DNA from: Flabesymbios commensalis
Lineage: Eukaryota > Annelida > Polychaeta > Terebellida > Flabelligeridae
NCBI GenBank assembly: GCA_964017125.1
Contig: OZ024907.1
Coordinates: forward strand, 25,110,476-25,174,475
DNA: 64,000 bases
Direction: 5' to 3'
Made by a program: the position numbers and the translations under genes
Shown: positions 48,335-61,089 of the stretch, one piece after another
Numbering within the stretch: the first letter of the stretch is position 1
How the letters are laid out: every line of letters begins with the position of its first letter
Notes under the pieces: model-generated
Databases searched by the model: none
Told to the model about the DNA's origin: nothing
Seen by the model: the letters and a program-made list of their open reading frames with translations, nothing else

Positions 48335-48445
48335 TGCCAGCAAACACGAGGACTTGGCTTGATGTTGGTGCAATGTTTGGCCAGCGCCGTAGGCGGTGTG
48401 CCAATATTGAAACAACATTGGGTCCAATCCTCGTGTTTGCTGGGA
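48335..48445. mobile_element. CAGCAAACACGAGGA MITE, complete
   Basis: GCCAGCAAACACGAGGA at the left is the inverted match of TCCTCGTGTTTGCTGGG at the right. The core has GTTGGTGCAATGTTTGGCC and CCAATATTGAAACAACATTG. About 110 bp, non-coding. Confidence 0.85.
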
Positions 48446-50815
48446 TATCACAAGAAAATACACATACATTAATTATACCGTACCAGACAAAATAAAATGA
48501 TACAGGGATAGATACATGCACCATTTGCTGACGGGAAGCCAATAATCACTTATTTAAACAAGTAAAACGACAAATTCAACAGAAATTTCCAGCTTCGCAA
48601 AGTTGAGTCGCACTACTTTTATCCACAATTTGCTGCCATTTGCCAAGTTATGGGCAATTGTGTAGTCTAAAACGTTTTTATCCGAAGTTTAAAGAGGAAA
48701 TGGTGTTTTCAAATTGCTCAAACAAGTTAAATCAACAAATTTGCCATAATTAGAATTTACCCCTCCCCCCGCCAGAAAAAAGTCAAATCGGAGCTGACGT
48801 CTTTTTTCTCTACAATCATAAAAAATAATAACTTCTCAACGTTTATAACACGTTGAGCATTAATAGTGATAAGAAGTGTTGTGTTGTAGTATTAATCCAT
48901 GACAAAAGCGTAATTTTGTGCATGTATTGTCATAACAAGATATGTATTCAATTGCAAATTGCACAAATAATTAATAACTAACAAACCATGCTATAATAAA
49001 GTACATGTATAAGAAAGTCCTATTTGTTCATATTACAACTAGTTTTATGATCTCCAGTCAGCACATGGGGGTAACAAATAAAATAGCGATACATCCTTAT
49101 CGGGAGAACGCAAAAATAATAAGCTCTATCTTAATATAAAAAATAAACAGCATATAAATCAACCGGAACATAACCCGGAACAAAATACATATACCCATTG
49201 TAAATAACAAAATAATACTAGTCAAATTCTCTACACCAACCAAGCGTGTATATGTATAGCCTGCAAATACATTAAAAAAAATACGAGAATCGGGTAGTTT
49301 GTGTCGAAAAAATAAGACATATATTTCGGTGGGCATTAGGCGTTGGACCACCCTGCTTCAAAACTCAATTCAAATGCCCTGACATTGGACAAGTGTTGAA
49401 ACAAAGGTGAGCTGCTTTCAATTTGAGGAAACAGTAATTTAAAAACGAATGTTGAATGTTACTTTATAATAGAAATCAAACTAAGCAGTGATTTATGATG
49501 GCTTATACCAACGTAGCTGTGTGTCCGGCGGGGACACCCGCATGCATCCTTGTCACATCCTTGAGTGTGACTCCGAATTTTTTATCAGGCAAATTTTAGA
49601 ATGATAAAAAAAAACCGGGATTGAAAGGAAATTAAATCAGGGTCGCATAAAGTCAACGTTTTGTTGCCTTCTCTGTCGTACGCAATTATCGTAGGCGTGG
49701 GGAGACACCGGCTGCCACAGCTGCCCATTTTGCCGCCATTAGAAACACTGCTTCGGCGATGAACCTGGCAGTGTTCGGCCTTTTTCGCCCCGCGCTTGAC
49801 CAGCGCTTGTTGCGCCCCGCTTGAGAAATGAATTAGGAATTTCTACGATGCTCATCTTATAGTCCACTATTAAATGTGAGGTTTCCACTTGTTTGAAACT
49901 TGTAAATTCAGGCCGCTCTGCATTAGATAAAGTATAGCATTTAAAAGTAAATGACAATTTAAACCAGGTACACCTTTTGTGTGCAAAACGGGTAATCGGG
50001 TCGTTGGGGTCACTAAAATGACCGATCTGGACAGTTCAGTTCAAGCTGAGATACTAAATTAAAATAAATGGTCATAATCTATTGTAGGAAAACTCACTTC
50101 TGAAACAAATATTTGTCCTTGCAATGTTATCATATAAATTACATGTAGTTAGAGTGACACTATAAATAAATTCAAGTCGTTCAGATCTAATTACAACAAA
50201 AAGTACACATGATCAAATATTGGATTAACCACCGATGAACCATTTGATCCCGTCAGCTAAACATTAATATTAAAGATAGATACATCCTACTATTTAAGGT
50301 GACATATATCTCTTTAATACAAGTGGGCGAACAAGGAGAGAAATACAAATGTGATATGCAGTACAGAAACTCCCCATTTTGGTTGATTTTGATTTGCACC
50401 GGGTAACTACATATATATGATATTATTAAAACCATTGTAGATTTGAGACCACAGTATGGACATGGACAGCTGACCACAGTATGGACATGGACAGATTTTA
50501 CCGCCATGTTCCTACAGTAAAGCACAACATTCACACAAAAATAATGAAGTGGGAAATTAATTATACATGACAGACTATATAACAGTAAAAATAAATTCTG
50601 CTAGATCTATAAAAATTTCTTCGCCGAAAATAACGAATGCGTCACCGGTGACAATTATGAATTCACATAAATTACGTGTGTCATGATTTGTAGAAACAGT
50701 GCGAGGATATTACTGTCGCTTTGTGATATCATTCAGTGATGCTGGTAAACCATGTAGGCAGTTATAACTATAGGTGTATATTTTGATGTGCGGAGACAGC
50801 TCACACAGCGTAAGC
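48446..50815. other. 3' flank / possible 3'UTR of ZC3H12 gene
   Basis: No gene is seen. The portion next to 50816 should contain the 3'UTR of the minus-strand gene, but no poly(A) signal could be assigned with confidence. A short duplication, ACCACAGTATGGACATGGACAG, occurs twice at 50449-50494. Confidence 0.45.
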
Positions 50816-52830
50816 TTAGTCCTTGAGTCCTATGAGATAGGCACAGAGATTCTGAGGGTTTGTTTCATCAGGATGTTGTCTCATCACCTGTCTCACCAAG
50901 CGCTCACTGAATAGCCCACACAGATGGTGATAGATGCTATTACGTGGGTCCATCACATTGAACGGGTTTTCACCCGGTGTGAGCGCGGCTTCGCGCGAGG
51001 GTCTGTTGTCTCCATCCATGGGGAGCATAGGGCGAGGTGATGTCATCTGGGCTTGGTGACGCTGCATGTCTGCCGTAGTGAACATGTCCGCAACTGGAGG
51101 TTCAATTATCTGTGGCTGATAATCTTGGAAAGTTGGATGAGAAGAGACCCTCTGCATGCCGTATCCTGTTTGGTGGTACTGTTGATTGACCGTGGGACGA
51201 TGAATGTCACCAGGTGTGATATACTGTATATATTGTACATGGGGTTCACCCGTCACTGGAGCTGCACCACCAGCAGTTCCATGGTGAGCGGTCTGAGGTG
51301 GAGGCATGCTGAACGAGGTGCCCAAGGGTGTGTGAGTGCCTCGTGCTGCCGCACCACGAAGTACAGTCTTGTGGAGAGAATCTGAGAACTGTGAAGGAGC
51401 GTTGGCCACAGCCATTGGTGGCGAAGTCATAGCCTGTACTTCTGCACCGGCGAACGCCGCGTTCATCATGTCCATATTGCTGGTACGTGACCAAGGAGAC
51501 TGAGGGGCACTAGCCAAACCAGTGTATGTCTGTGGCTCACCTGTACATGTATTAAGATGAGGCTCAGAGGTACTGTTCTGTCTACTCATCAAGGGAGCGG
51601 GCCGGCCACTCGTCTGTGAAGAAGAGTTCAGATAACTATGTTTGGTGACGGGGGCGCTGTAGTTCCTGGTGACCGGGGCATGTCCACCATAAACAGCTTT
51701 GTTGAAAGGCACTGTGCTGTTAGCAGAGTTGGTGTACTTCTCCTGTGCTTGCTGTCCACGTGCGTACCACTCAGCCACTGATTGAGGTGGTGTGCTCATC
51801 TGAGTGGGAGGGTAGGTGCTCAGCATGGGGTCTTCAGTCTGAGTGAACAGTGTGGGTGATCGTCTCTGTTTCAGTCGTGGATCATCTGATCCTTGCAGGG
51901 AGAGCTGACGCTGTAACTTATTGTGTCTACCAGGAGGCTGAGCTAAAGGCGGTACAGGCTGCTGTAAACCATCTCTACCCTGTAAAGTTAACGGATGAGG
52001 TGGTAGCATATCCAAGCTACAAGGTACATGCTGGGAGGTATCAACATCCCAGGCGTCAGCTGAATCCTTATATTTGCCTTCATCAGAAAGTTTCTTGGCC
52101 AGTGCTAAATGACCTTCTATAGGACTGTAGGGAAATGAAGGGTCAGATAAAGTAGATTGTACTGGATTGTGAGGCGAAAGCCAGTGTGATTGTGATGTCA
52201 AGGGAGGGCACATGACATTGTCCCCACCTCGTCCTGTACCCTGCTGCTGTAGATGGTGCCCAAGTTGGCGTGCATGTTGCTGCTGTTGTTGTTGCTGTTG
52301 CTGCTGCTGTTGCTGCTGTTGTTTCTGCTGTTGTTGTTGATGTTGTTGCTGTTGTTGCTGCTGCTGCTGTTGTAACTTTTGTTGCTGCCTCTGCGCTTGT
52401 TGTAGCTGTTGCTGTAGGAGATGTGTTTTTTGCTGTAGTTGTAGTTGTTGAGCTGCGGCTTGCTGTTGTTCCTTCTGGACAGCATGCTGAGCTTTCTCTG
52501 CTATTTCCGCTTGTTCTATCTTTCTTCTGCACTCAGACAGGATATCATTGTATTTCCTGGTCTGCTCGTCGTCCTTGGCAGGGGTAATAGCCACCTGCAC
52601 CTGGGGGTGACACCCTCTTTCACCACCACCCTGGTCATTATCTGTACCCTTATGTGATGAACCACCGCTTCTGGAACCAAACAGGTCATCATGAGTTAAC
52701 GTATTTTTTGTAGATGATCCTGGAACTAGAGACCTGGTGCGTCCTAATGGTGTTTTCTGGGCAGGTTGTAGAGATCGGGTCTTGCCCAGTGGCTTCTTGC
52801 CCCCATCAGCTGGCTTATGTTTAGGAGCCC
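50816..52830 (-). CDS. ZC3H12: ZC3H12 terminal exon, polyQ-rich
   Basis: Acceptor CTTTTTGTTTCAG at 52831, then 670 codons and TAA at 50816-50818. The frame stays open upstream into the intron, but the acceptor and phase set the true start. Order: KPLGKTRSL repeats (basic, two related copies [16 protein letters not shown]); a helical [20 protein letters not shown] stretch; a Gln-rich tract at about 52240-52480, mostly CAG/CAA mixed, with His and Lys interruptions; Pro/Ser/Gln-rich disorder; [16 protein letters not shown]; and the C-terminal [16 protein letters not shown] block that resembles the end of other ZC3H12 proteins. The antisense open frames in the CAG tract are shadows. Confidence 0.92.
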
Positions 52831-55800
52831 CTGAAACAAAAAGATAAACACATCTCAAAACTGTATGCTTCAAATCGTTTAGAAAAAAAAGAAAAATATG
52901 GCTTGGCGGGTCTAGAAAGCTTGATCCGGATGGGTAAGGACAATGGCCAATAATTGATTGGATTAGCTTGAGCGGAAGTCTGAGATGTTGTGATAACATT
53001 AGCAAACACTGGAAGAATATTTGAGAAGAAAAACACCATAAACAGTGCAGTCATAGATTTGGCTTTGGTAATATAAAATACATTGAATAAATAATGTAAT
53101 CTTCAAATCCAAGTCCATTATATTACCATGATACAAAACACGTTACTTTTTTGTCTTTTAAAACTGGATTCTGCTGGGTAGTTTGTATTCACATTGGTTA
53201 TATAAAACATCATATGTTTTACTAGCTGTTAAAAACATATATTTCATTAAAATACAGCACACTTATAAACCTAGTTTATTATGATTTATTTGTATTAGTA
53301 AGCTTGATAATCTCATGTGTCACATTAGTCTGGTTCAATATGTTCATATATTTTTGTTCATTCGTTGCTAAGCTGTATTTTTTGGAAACTACATGGTATA
53401 CCCAATCACAAAACGTTTCACGTCTCACAACACATAATATCCGCCCCATAGACTTACATGTATTATGACCGATACGGTCAGGCCTCGCAACACTCTTTAA
53501 GTAGGGAAATGTAAATAACCCTATATATTATATTTACCTTCAGTCGCGCTCTTTCAATATAAAAAATAAAAAAGGCATGTGCATCTGTTTTTCTGTTTTG
53601 TTTTTTAGTTTTTTTAGCCCTTTTTACCCCACCCTCCCCTGACCAACCTAAAACAAAATAGCCCGCGCTTTTGAGAAGAGCCTTTTACTGCTAGCGTAAT
53701 GACTTCTTGTTATCTTTATCTTTTCTAATTTCGATGTGCAACAACATCGATTTAAATTGGCATAAAAATGATGTATCTGTACTATTTACCACCGACGGTG
53801 CTGCAAAAAGCCACGATTTGAAAAAAAAGGACTAACTTTCTCAAAATGATATACACCAAATGAATTTTTGTGGCGAGACCTTTGATTTTATTTGTGCAGG
53901 TTTCCGGAAGCCATTTTGAATTTTTAAGAATGGTGTCCAAAATTATCATTTTCGCTATATGGTCTCACCACCCTAAGTGAGACGAAATTCAGGGAAGTGT
54001 CTACTAATGATGACATCACATAAACTATTATTAATTCCAACCTCTGGTGAAACAAATAAAATACTACAAAGTTATAATTTAGTGAATATTTAATAAGCAC
54101 ATGTTATCTCCTTCATCAAGGATATTAGATGTAACTGTTTCATGATAACATCGCAGGGATACAGTGGGTTGAAATGGAGTGTGTCTGGTCTGTGAAATAG
54201 GGTACGGATTTTGAACAGTGGTAATCTGTCTGGATAGCATACCAATAGCGGCATAACTGGCATTTGTGGTGGCGAGACCATATCTCGACAAATAGAAGAC
54301 TTGGGATCCTAATTTTGATGGCAAATCCCACATTTTTCGGGCATAGGGAGTTGTTTGTGATAATATCAACAGGTATTTTGAATCCCAGACTTATGCTTTG
54401 AATTTTATCTTAGATTTTGTACTAAATTTCTAATTGCAAAAGACTGGTGAATTTCGCCTAGATGATAACATTGCTTGGTGTATCAACAAGGTATCAGCTT
54501 CTTCGTGAATATTTAATGTAGCTAAGAGTTGTTTCTGTCATGTATATGGTCAGGTCAATTTTGGTCTGCCTATTAGTTATTTCGGACATATTCAAAATTT
54601 GTTTTGAGCATTTACCATAATACAGTCAGTTTTAATGGCATTGTGCCATACAAATCACCGTTTAAACAATATATATAGACTAGACATTTAAGTCTAGATC
54701 ATGGACTGATGAGGTAGACATTTTGGGTGTCAGGAATATGGGTGGCCCCAGGTTTTTTGTGATCAGCTGTTTGAAACGTGGGTAGCATCTCTCCCATTGT
54801 TGCAATATGTGCAGGCCATATATATCCGTTCTTTTAGACCTGGTGAAATGAAGAAAGACCGTCACAAGTTCGTTATCACCAGCTTGTCTCTGTATCTGTG
54901 ATTTTGTGTTTTTTTTTCTCTCGTGATTCAAACTGTGAAAACTATTTTGGTTTAGTACTTCCATAATCTCATGCAAAAGGCCTACACTTATCACCACTTA
55001 CAAAAAAATGGAATTTTCACTATGACCCGCTGACATGATGTTTGGAGGTCACAAAGTAAGGTTTTTATGTCACTGAAGCCTAGAATGATATCAATTATTA
55101 CCAGAAATGGATTCTGAGCCATCAAGTGAAAGGTATTTTCCCTGTTGCCATTGATGATCATGTTTGATCTTTATGTGGCGTTTGACAGTCACCTAATTAG
55201 GTTTTATAGGTCACTGGTCTGGTGCCTAGAATAAAGTTATTGACACTATAGATTGATTCTGCGTCACGAAGTTAATTACAAAAGACATATCAAATGTAAC
55301 TATTGAACTACTTTTAAATGAAAAAGTTGTATTTTTACTATAACCGCTGGTGATCATTTTTTTACTTTTATGTGGTGTTTTAAAGGTCACAGAAGCCTAG
55401 CATTGTAATTTAAAGTTCGGAAATAGGCTCCACACCACATTTGTCAGAAAAGACACATTACACTTTATGATTCTTAGTTTTAAAAAAAATTAATGGCCGC
55501 TGGCGGCCATATTGGATTTTTGTCGCTTACGGCGAAACGCGACACAGGATTCAAGTTAACTTTTAGGTAAGCGATATATCCAATCAAGCGATCTGCATGC
55601 CAAATTTCAGCTCTCAACACCAAAATGATTATTCTAAAACTAGTAATAGTGCATTCAATCCGTATTCAACATCCCCTCTAAGAATTCAAAAAAAAACTAG
55701 AAAAATTCTGATAAGTTTTTAAAACGATATTTGTACCTTACCTACAATTTATCCGAAAGCCCCGAAAATCACTTTTTCCAACCTCAGGCGTGGAAAACCC

Positions 55801-57599
55801 TGATATCCTTTAAGGTTATTTACAGTTCACAACATATCATTTTCGGTCATTTACGTGGGTTTACGGTGTTATAAGGTAGTAGAGATAAAATCAAAATTTA
55901 ATTTGCCATACTACCAAGGAAAATTTTATTTAATGGGACTAGCGTTACAGGTCAATTAAATTGTAACGTGCACACTTATTCATCATACGTTAAAAAATAG
56001 AAAAAAAAAAAACAATTGCTAAATATGTATCTTAGATCAATAGTGGCCATTTTTTTAAATTAAAATTCCCCACCTTCCGGTTCTCGGTGCAAATGAAATC
56101 ATCGGATTTAAGATTATGTGTGTCATGTAGTTTCCGAAGCTGCAACTCTCCATAAATAATTATTCGGAACGAAATTACAAAGTGAACCAGACTACATGTG
56201 TATGTTCACACAGGAAATTCTGCTCGTAAAAATTCTGTAAAAACATCACTTACAGTGGAATATCGCTGGTCCTATCAAAAAAATGTATGTCCAGCACAAA
56301 TTCAAATAAAACGTGTAAACTATAAACTGATAAATGACACTTTACTTTAAAAACGGCTGCACTCATTATTCAAAATTTACCACACATATCTGCTGATATG
56401 ATGATTAGTCCGGTCTTTCAGGGGGGAAATTGTGCTATTTGTCGAGCATGAAATATGGCAGACTAGTAAATGTTGACCTGCTGAATTAAAACCAGCCAAC
56501 CAAAAGTCACATAATAACAGTTAAAAACACTTTGCTGTGTTTTTGACCTCACTGATTCTAAATATGGTGATATTTGACAATAACTATAACTGAGATCGAC
56601 ATAGTGGAAAATCCCAGATGCACTCAAGAACAGTTTTTTCATTACTACCACCACAAATACAACTGCATTTATCTATTTTTCTACATTTTTTTGTCCCGCC
56701 GATTTTAAATCTTATGCTTATATGTCCGTGGCGTTAAACATTTACACTAAATATTACTTTATTTTACTTTAAAACATAGTCTAGCTTGCAGCCTTTCATT
56801 CAAGATAAAATTTTCTTGACCAAGAACATCAGGCTTATAACCATACAAACGAACAATATACATGCACATACAGAGGCAATATATCGATAAATAGTGTATC
56901 ACCAGGGTTCCCACATAAAACTTGAAATGAAATACCATGACTTTTCCATGACCATTCACAATGCATTCCATGACTTCTCATAGTCAATATAAACAAATAT
57001 CATAAGACATGTGTCATATGGGAATCTGTACATAGAAGTTTTAACATTGAAGTTATCTTAATGAAGTGATTAGAAGGATGTTTCAAGTTACTACAGTGCA
57101 TTTTCGTCTTTGAAGTGTGGAAATTCTGTGAAACACAGTGACGTTACCGGACACCCTTTTGAATGGATACTCGGTGAAAATAATGTTGTATGAGTCCCCT
57201 CGTCATACTTCTTTGTATTCGATTGCTAAATATATATATGGGGATGACAATAGCTTTCAGTCATATTGGCTGAGGGCTTAAACTTAACAATACATTCTTC
57301 CTTCTAGAATATAGACATATAAAGGTTGAGACTTGCCAACGGACTGCGTGTGTGCTAAAGTGCCTCGTTCCTTGAAGTCTTTGATTTTGATTTTGGCCTG
57401 CTCAGCCAGCTGCTCCGTCACGGACTTTTGGGGCTGGGAGCCGCGCTCTGGGTGGTAGTACTTGCATTTGTTGCCATACGTGCATTTGCGACCATACGGG
57501 CAGATGGCCGGCAACCGCTCTGGCAGGGTTGGCTTACGGCGCAGGAAGTTATCTAGGCTCGGGCCGTGCCTTCCCAGTGGGTCATCTGGAGGCATGAAT
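50816..57599 (-). CDS. ZC3H12: ZC3H12 (Regnase) family endoribonuclease, 3' part
   Basis: Partial gene: two exons, 57337-57599 and 50816-52830, joined in phase across a 4.5-kb intron. The first visible exon starts with the sequence that in Regnases directly follows the NYN/PIN nuclease domain ([20 protein letters not shown]). It then carries one CCCH finger (C-x5-C-x5-C-x3-H). The last exon is a long low-complexity region with polyglutamine, ending in a conserved-looking helical segment ([20 protein letters not shown], then YLIGLKD). Family members cleave stem-loops in 3'UTRs of immune and signalling mRNAs in the cytoplasm; the finger binds RNA. The nuclease exons are not in the window, so catalysis here is inferred from homology. 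Which vertebrate paralogue (A-D) is closest cannot be told. Confidence 0.92.
52831..57336 (-). other. Intron of ZC3H12 (GC-AG)
   Basis: About 4.5 kb, AT-rich, ending in CTTTTTGTTTCAG and apparently starting GCAAGT. It holds GGCCATTTTGAA modules at about 53906 and 55500 and the ~165-bp degenerate array at 55003. No extra exon that keeps phase was seen; a skipped or alternative exon cannot be excluded. Confidence 0.7.
55003..55440. repeat. ~165-bp degenerate tandem array, 3 units
   Basis: Units share TTTT.ACTAT.ACC.GCTG, TTTATGTGG.GTTT, GGTCAC...AGCCTAG(A/C)AT and a closing ATT.TG(A/C)..CA-like block. Starts at about 55003, 55140 and 55320. Heavily diverged, old, non-coding, inside the ZC3H12 intron. 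Confidence 0.65.
57337..57599 (-). CDS. ZC3H12: ZC3H12 exon with CCCH zinc finger
   Basis: Acceptor CCCTCTGTTCCAG, 263 bp. Encodes [20 protein letters not shown], a linker, then [20 protein letters not shown] (Cys-x5-Cys-x5-Cys-x3-His). A Gln/Lys-rich segment follows ([20 protein letters not shown]) and AHTQSV. No GT donor fits; G|GCAAGT at 57337/57336 is a consensus GC donor and leaves one base, which matches the phase of the next exon. Confidence 0.93.
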
Positions 57600-59780
57600 C
57601 TGGAACAGAGGGAAATACAGGAATAAATAAATAAATGAATGAATGAATACCAATCGACCCATTTCTTTGGTTGAAGCAACAATATATTCAGAAATACAAC
57701 ATTTAATCATAAAAAAACCTATTCTATATAGTTAAAATGACATTAGATCAATGGTAAAAAAAACAAAAAATCCAATAACCAATACAATTTATATGAACAT
57801 CACTGAGCCACGACCAAGCAAACTGTTAAACACATTCTGCATGCAGATATATTATATAGGCTACCCATGTACATGATAATAAGGATTTCACATCAGTATG
57901 TTTTCGGAATATCTCGTTCAAAAGGAAAACCAACCAAATAAATACAAATGGTTCGATCAAACGGAATTGAATCCTCATCATTACACTTTCTGAAGGTCAG
58001 TAAATGTGAAACCTAAGAGACAATCTTGCCAATGTAGACACACTTACAACATTCCGAATGTATAGCTAATGAACAACAACATAAAGATAACAGGATATCA
58101 TTCTCTCGACAATCAATAAATTGAAAACAGTAAATTTGATTCCGTGATCGTGAAGTCAATCAAGCAGAACGAAAACCTAATGAACATAATTGTCAAAACT
58201 CGATATAGACAAAATACTATGTGTTGAAGGTAACTGATCGAACAATTTTCTCAGAGGTTTTCTGAATCGTAACTAAACCCTCTTCATAATGTGTCCTTAG
58301 GTGGGTGCTTGCATACAAAATCATGAGGTCTGGAACTAGTTGCAGGAAAAACCGATCAGATGAATAGATCTGCCTTTCCGTGCAGTAATGTAAAAGAACC
58401 ACTTGAGACAGTTAGTGAAAAAAAAATTTGTTTGGTGGCGAATATGTTACTGAGTACAACGGTTTCCCTTCAAACTTTATTCTCCGTCAGCTAAACGAGA
58501 AGAAAAATTTCTTGCTCTTTCTGTTCGCACTCCAGACTTGTCGAGAATGGTTCTTTTTATTTAATGACATATGAACAACCAATAGCCGCTGTGGATAACA
58601 TGTATCTAGTTATAAATCTGCCTATTTTATCTTTCATGCATTGTACTGAGATTTGATATATTCAGAAAATGTGAGAGGTAAATACAAAAAAACTTTCTTC
58701 AAGTAACGAATATTTCTTTCAAACAAAAAATGACTACACCATCTCATGTGCGTCCCAAATACTGAAAAACCGCTTTTTATAATCGCGTTGTTCTAGGTGA
58801 TTTATGGTGACACTGAATGCAAATATATAATTTACTGAATACGGCTGGCGAGACGGTTAGTTTCGTGGGTCATTGGCCTTTCGTTGTATTTATTACACAG
58901 CATAATTATGATAAAAACATTTTTCAACATGGTAAACAGAGAAGAGTTTTACATACCTTCCCTGGCAACCATTAATGTTGCACTTGCCTCTCGAATGCGT
59001 GGCAAAAACACTTTCGCTGTTATATTAGGGAACCATAAACATGATAAATACCCGATGTCTGTGAAACCCAAGATATCTATTCTAACATGAAGCAAAGACC
59101 TTTAAGAAGTGCATGCAACGCCACAAAGATAATTATTTGAATCAGATAGCGAGAAAGGTTGCCCAGGAGAAGATACCGCAACATTATATTTCTGACATTA
59201 AGTTAGACAGTGAATTAATTACTTTGATTATTTTATCAATTATTGACAATGATTCAGGGCCACTTGGACCAGGATTCGTGATGTTACGTAAATACGTGTC
59301 GTTTCAGATTTCAAAGCATGATTTATCTAGGATCCGGTTATAATATAACGATAAATTAGAAAAGGGCTCTAGCTCAGACTGCAAATGTCATAACAAACAG
59401 TATATCAATAGATAGATGATCCAGGTACTCGCATAGCTTAGTTACTAGTATATTAAACATATATTCAAAAAGCGTTCTGTAATATGACCCTTGTTAACAA
59501 CCTAACAAATAGGTGAACATTACTCCTGAAATAATATGAGGCACGAAAGTGCTACACATGTGACCAGAATGACGACTCAAGATAATCTAGTTTCGAGTTT
59601 TGTTGGTCAGAATATATTAGCATGTGTTTTATCTTCTCTGCGCTATGACCTATATGTTTTGTATTTGTCGTAGGTGTACAGAAAATCACACGGGTGACAT
59701 CATTATACTGTCTTGATGATAGGACTAATGTTTGACAACAAATGGCATACCATTGTCTAACAAGAGGACTGAAGTCCTAT
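57600..59780. other. Probable ZC3H12 intron, no exon seen
   Basis: AT-rich, with AAATAAATAAATGAATGAATG just upstream of the finger exon (57622-57648). I searched the minus strand for the nuclease motifs expected upstream (DGSNVA, NDNYRD, YSFVND-like) and saw none, so the next exons should lie further right. Confidence 0.55.
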
Positions 59781-60431
59781 ATCATCCCCCGCCATAAATT
59801 AGGTTACAGTTTTTGCGGTCACAAATATTTGCGGTGGCCATTTTAAATTTCAGTAAAATCACCTGCACATTTCCAGATGGTGGGTAATGTGACTGTAAAA
59901 TGTAAATTATTTCTGACTACATTTTTGAGTTTTTGCGACCACAAAAAATTATGATGTTCATCCATGGCGGCTATTTCGAATTTCAGTAAAATCTTTAAAA
60001 AATCAAATGCACATCTACTTATCGTGGGGAATGTGATTGTAAAATTTGAATAATTTCGGCCTTCAATTTTTGGAGTTTTTGCGCCCACAAAAAAATTGAA
60101 GATGATCCGTGGTGGCCATTTTGAATTTCAGCAAAACCTTACAAAAAGTCACCTGCACATCTCCATATTGTGGCGAATGTGATTGTAAAATTTGAATAAT
60201 TCCTGACTTTAAGTTTTAGAGTTTTTAACTTTGGCGGCCATTTTGAATTTTAATAGCATCTCTAGAAAATCACTTGCACATCCACATGTTGCTAGAAATA
60301 TCATGTTGAAATTTCAAAAAAAATTGACCACTAGTTTTTTAGTTTTTGCGCAAGAAACGTGACGCCTGACGGATGACGCCTGACGGAATCCTGGCGTGAC
60401 TAAAATCCCCCCTCCCCTACGGGCGGGGGAT
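59781..60431. repeat. GGCGGGGGAT-ended element with ~135-bp tandem units
   Basis: Bounded by ATCATCCCCCGCC and GGGCGGGGGAT as inverted ends. The interior has four or five degenerate units, each with GGC(G/C)GCCATTTTGAATTTCA, AAAATC...TGCACAT, TGTGATTGTAAAATTTGAAT and GAGTTTTTGCG blocks. A GTGACGCCTGACGGATGACG motif lies near the right end. Wording is shared with the array at 2750. Possibly a non-autonomous DNA element; class unknown. Confidence 0.72.
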
Positions 60432-61089
60432 AAAAATTCTAAAGAAAATTAACTGCATTCTGTAACATTAACAGTTTTTTTTAAAAAAGTCCTTTTCGAA
60501 ATATAAACTGTTGTGAAAACACAGCATGATTTGCATTATAATAATACAACCAACATGATTGGTAAAAAGAGGGAGAAGTGATTACACCTCCCAGGTAAAA
60601 ACAACATTGTCGAGTATCACGATCCGCATATATATTCATTAAATGATGATTATTGACCATGTTTGTCGTGGATCCTTATTTTTGTGCGAAAAAGTTGACG
60701 GTCATGGTAATTGGCATAGTAGAGGACAGTCACGATCGCAATCGGCCGTTTCCTACCTGTAATATTTACAGCTATATATACCCACGAATCCTGGATATAT
60801 AGTAATTACGTGACAAGACAAGAACCCCGGACCAGGCTTATTAACATGGTCTATCTTCACCGTGGACGCCATAAACACACTAGTAACGTACATCCCATGG
60901 TATAGATGTATGTGTCACGAACAAAGAGCTGCTGCAGCTCCAATAGGAGGTGTCTCGCGACAGAACCCCACGACAGTATGACGTTTATTAGCGCATTCGA
61001 TCAGTAATTAAACATTTACGGTCAGTTAACGAACACGTGGTGTTGTGTTATAATTATCGAAATAACCGCGTGGGCGATACGACTTCGAA
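60432..61089. other. No recognised gene
   Basis: Base composition rises gradually in GC toward the promoter-like patch. No exon or repeat boundary is recognisable. Confidence 0.4.

Noticed and set aside
47652-48495. Frames spanning the 200-N block
   Set aside because: They run through undetermined bases and cannot be real predictions.
52143-52587. Frames on both strands across the CAG tract
   Set aside because: Shadows of the polyglutamine coding sequence of the ZC3H12 last exon.
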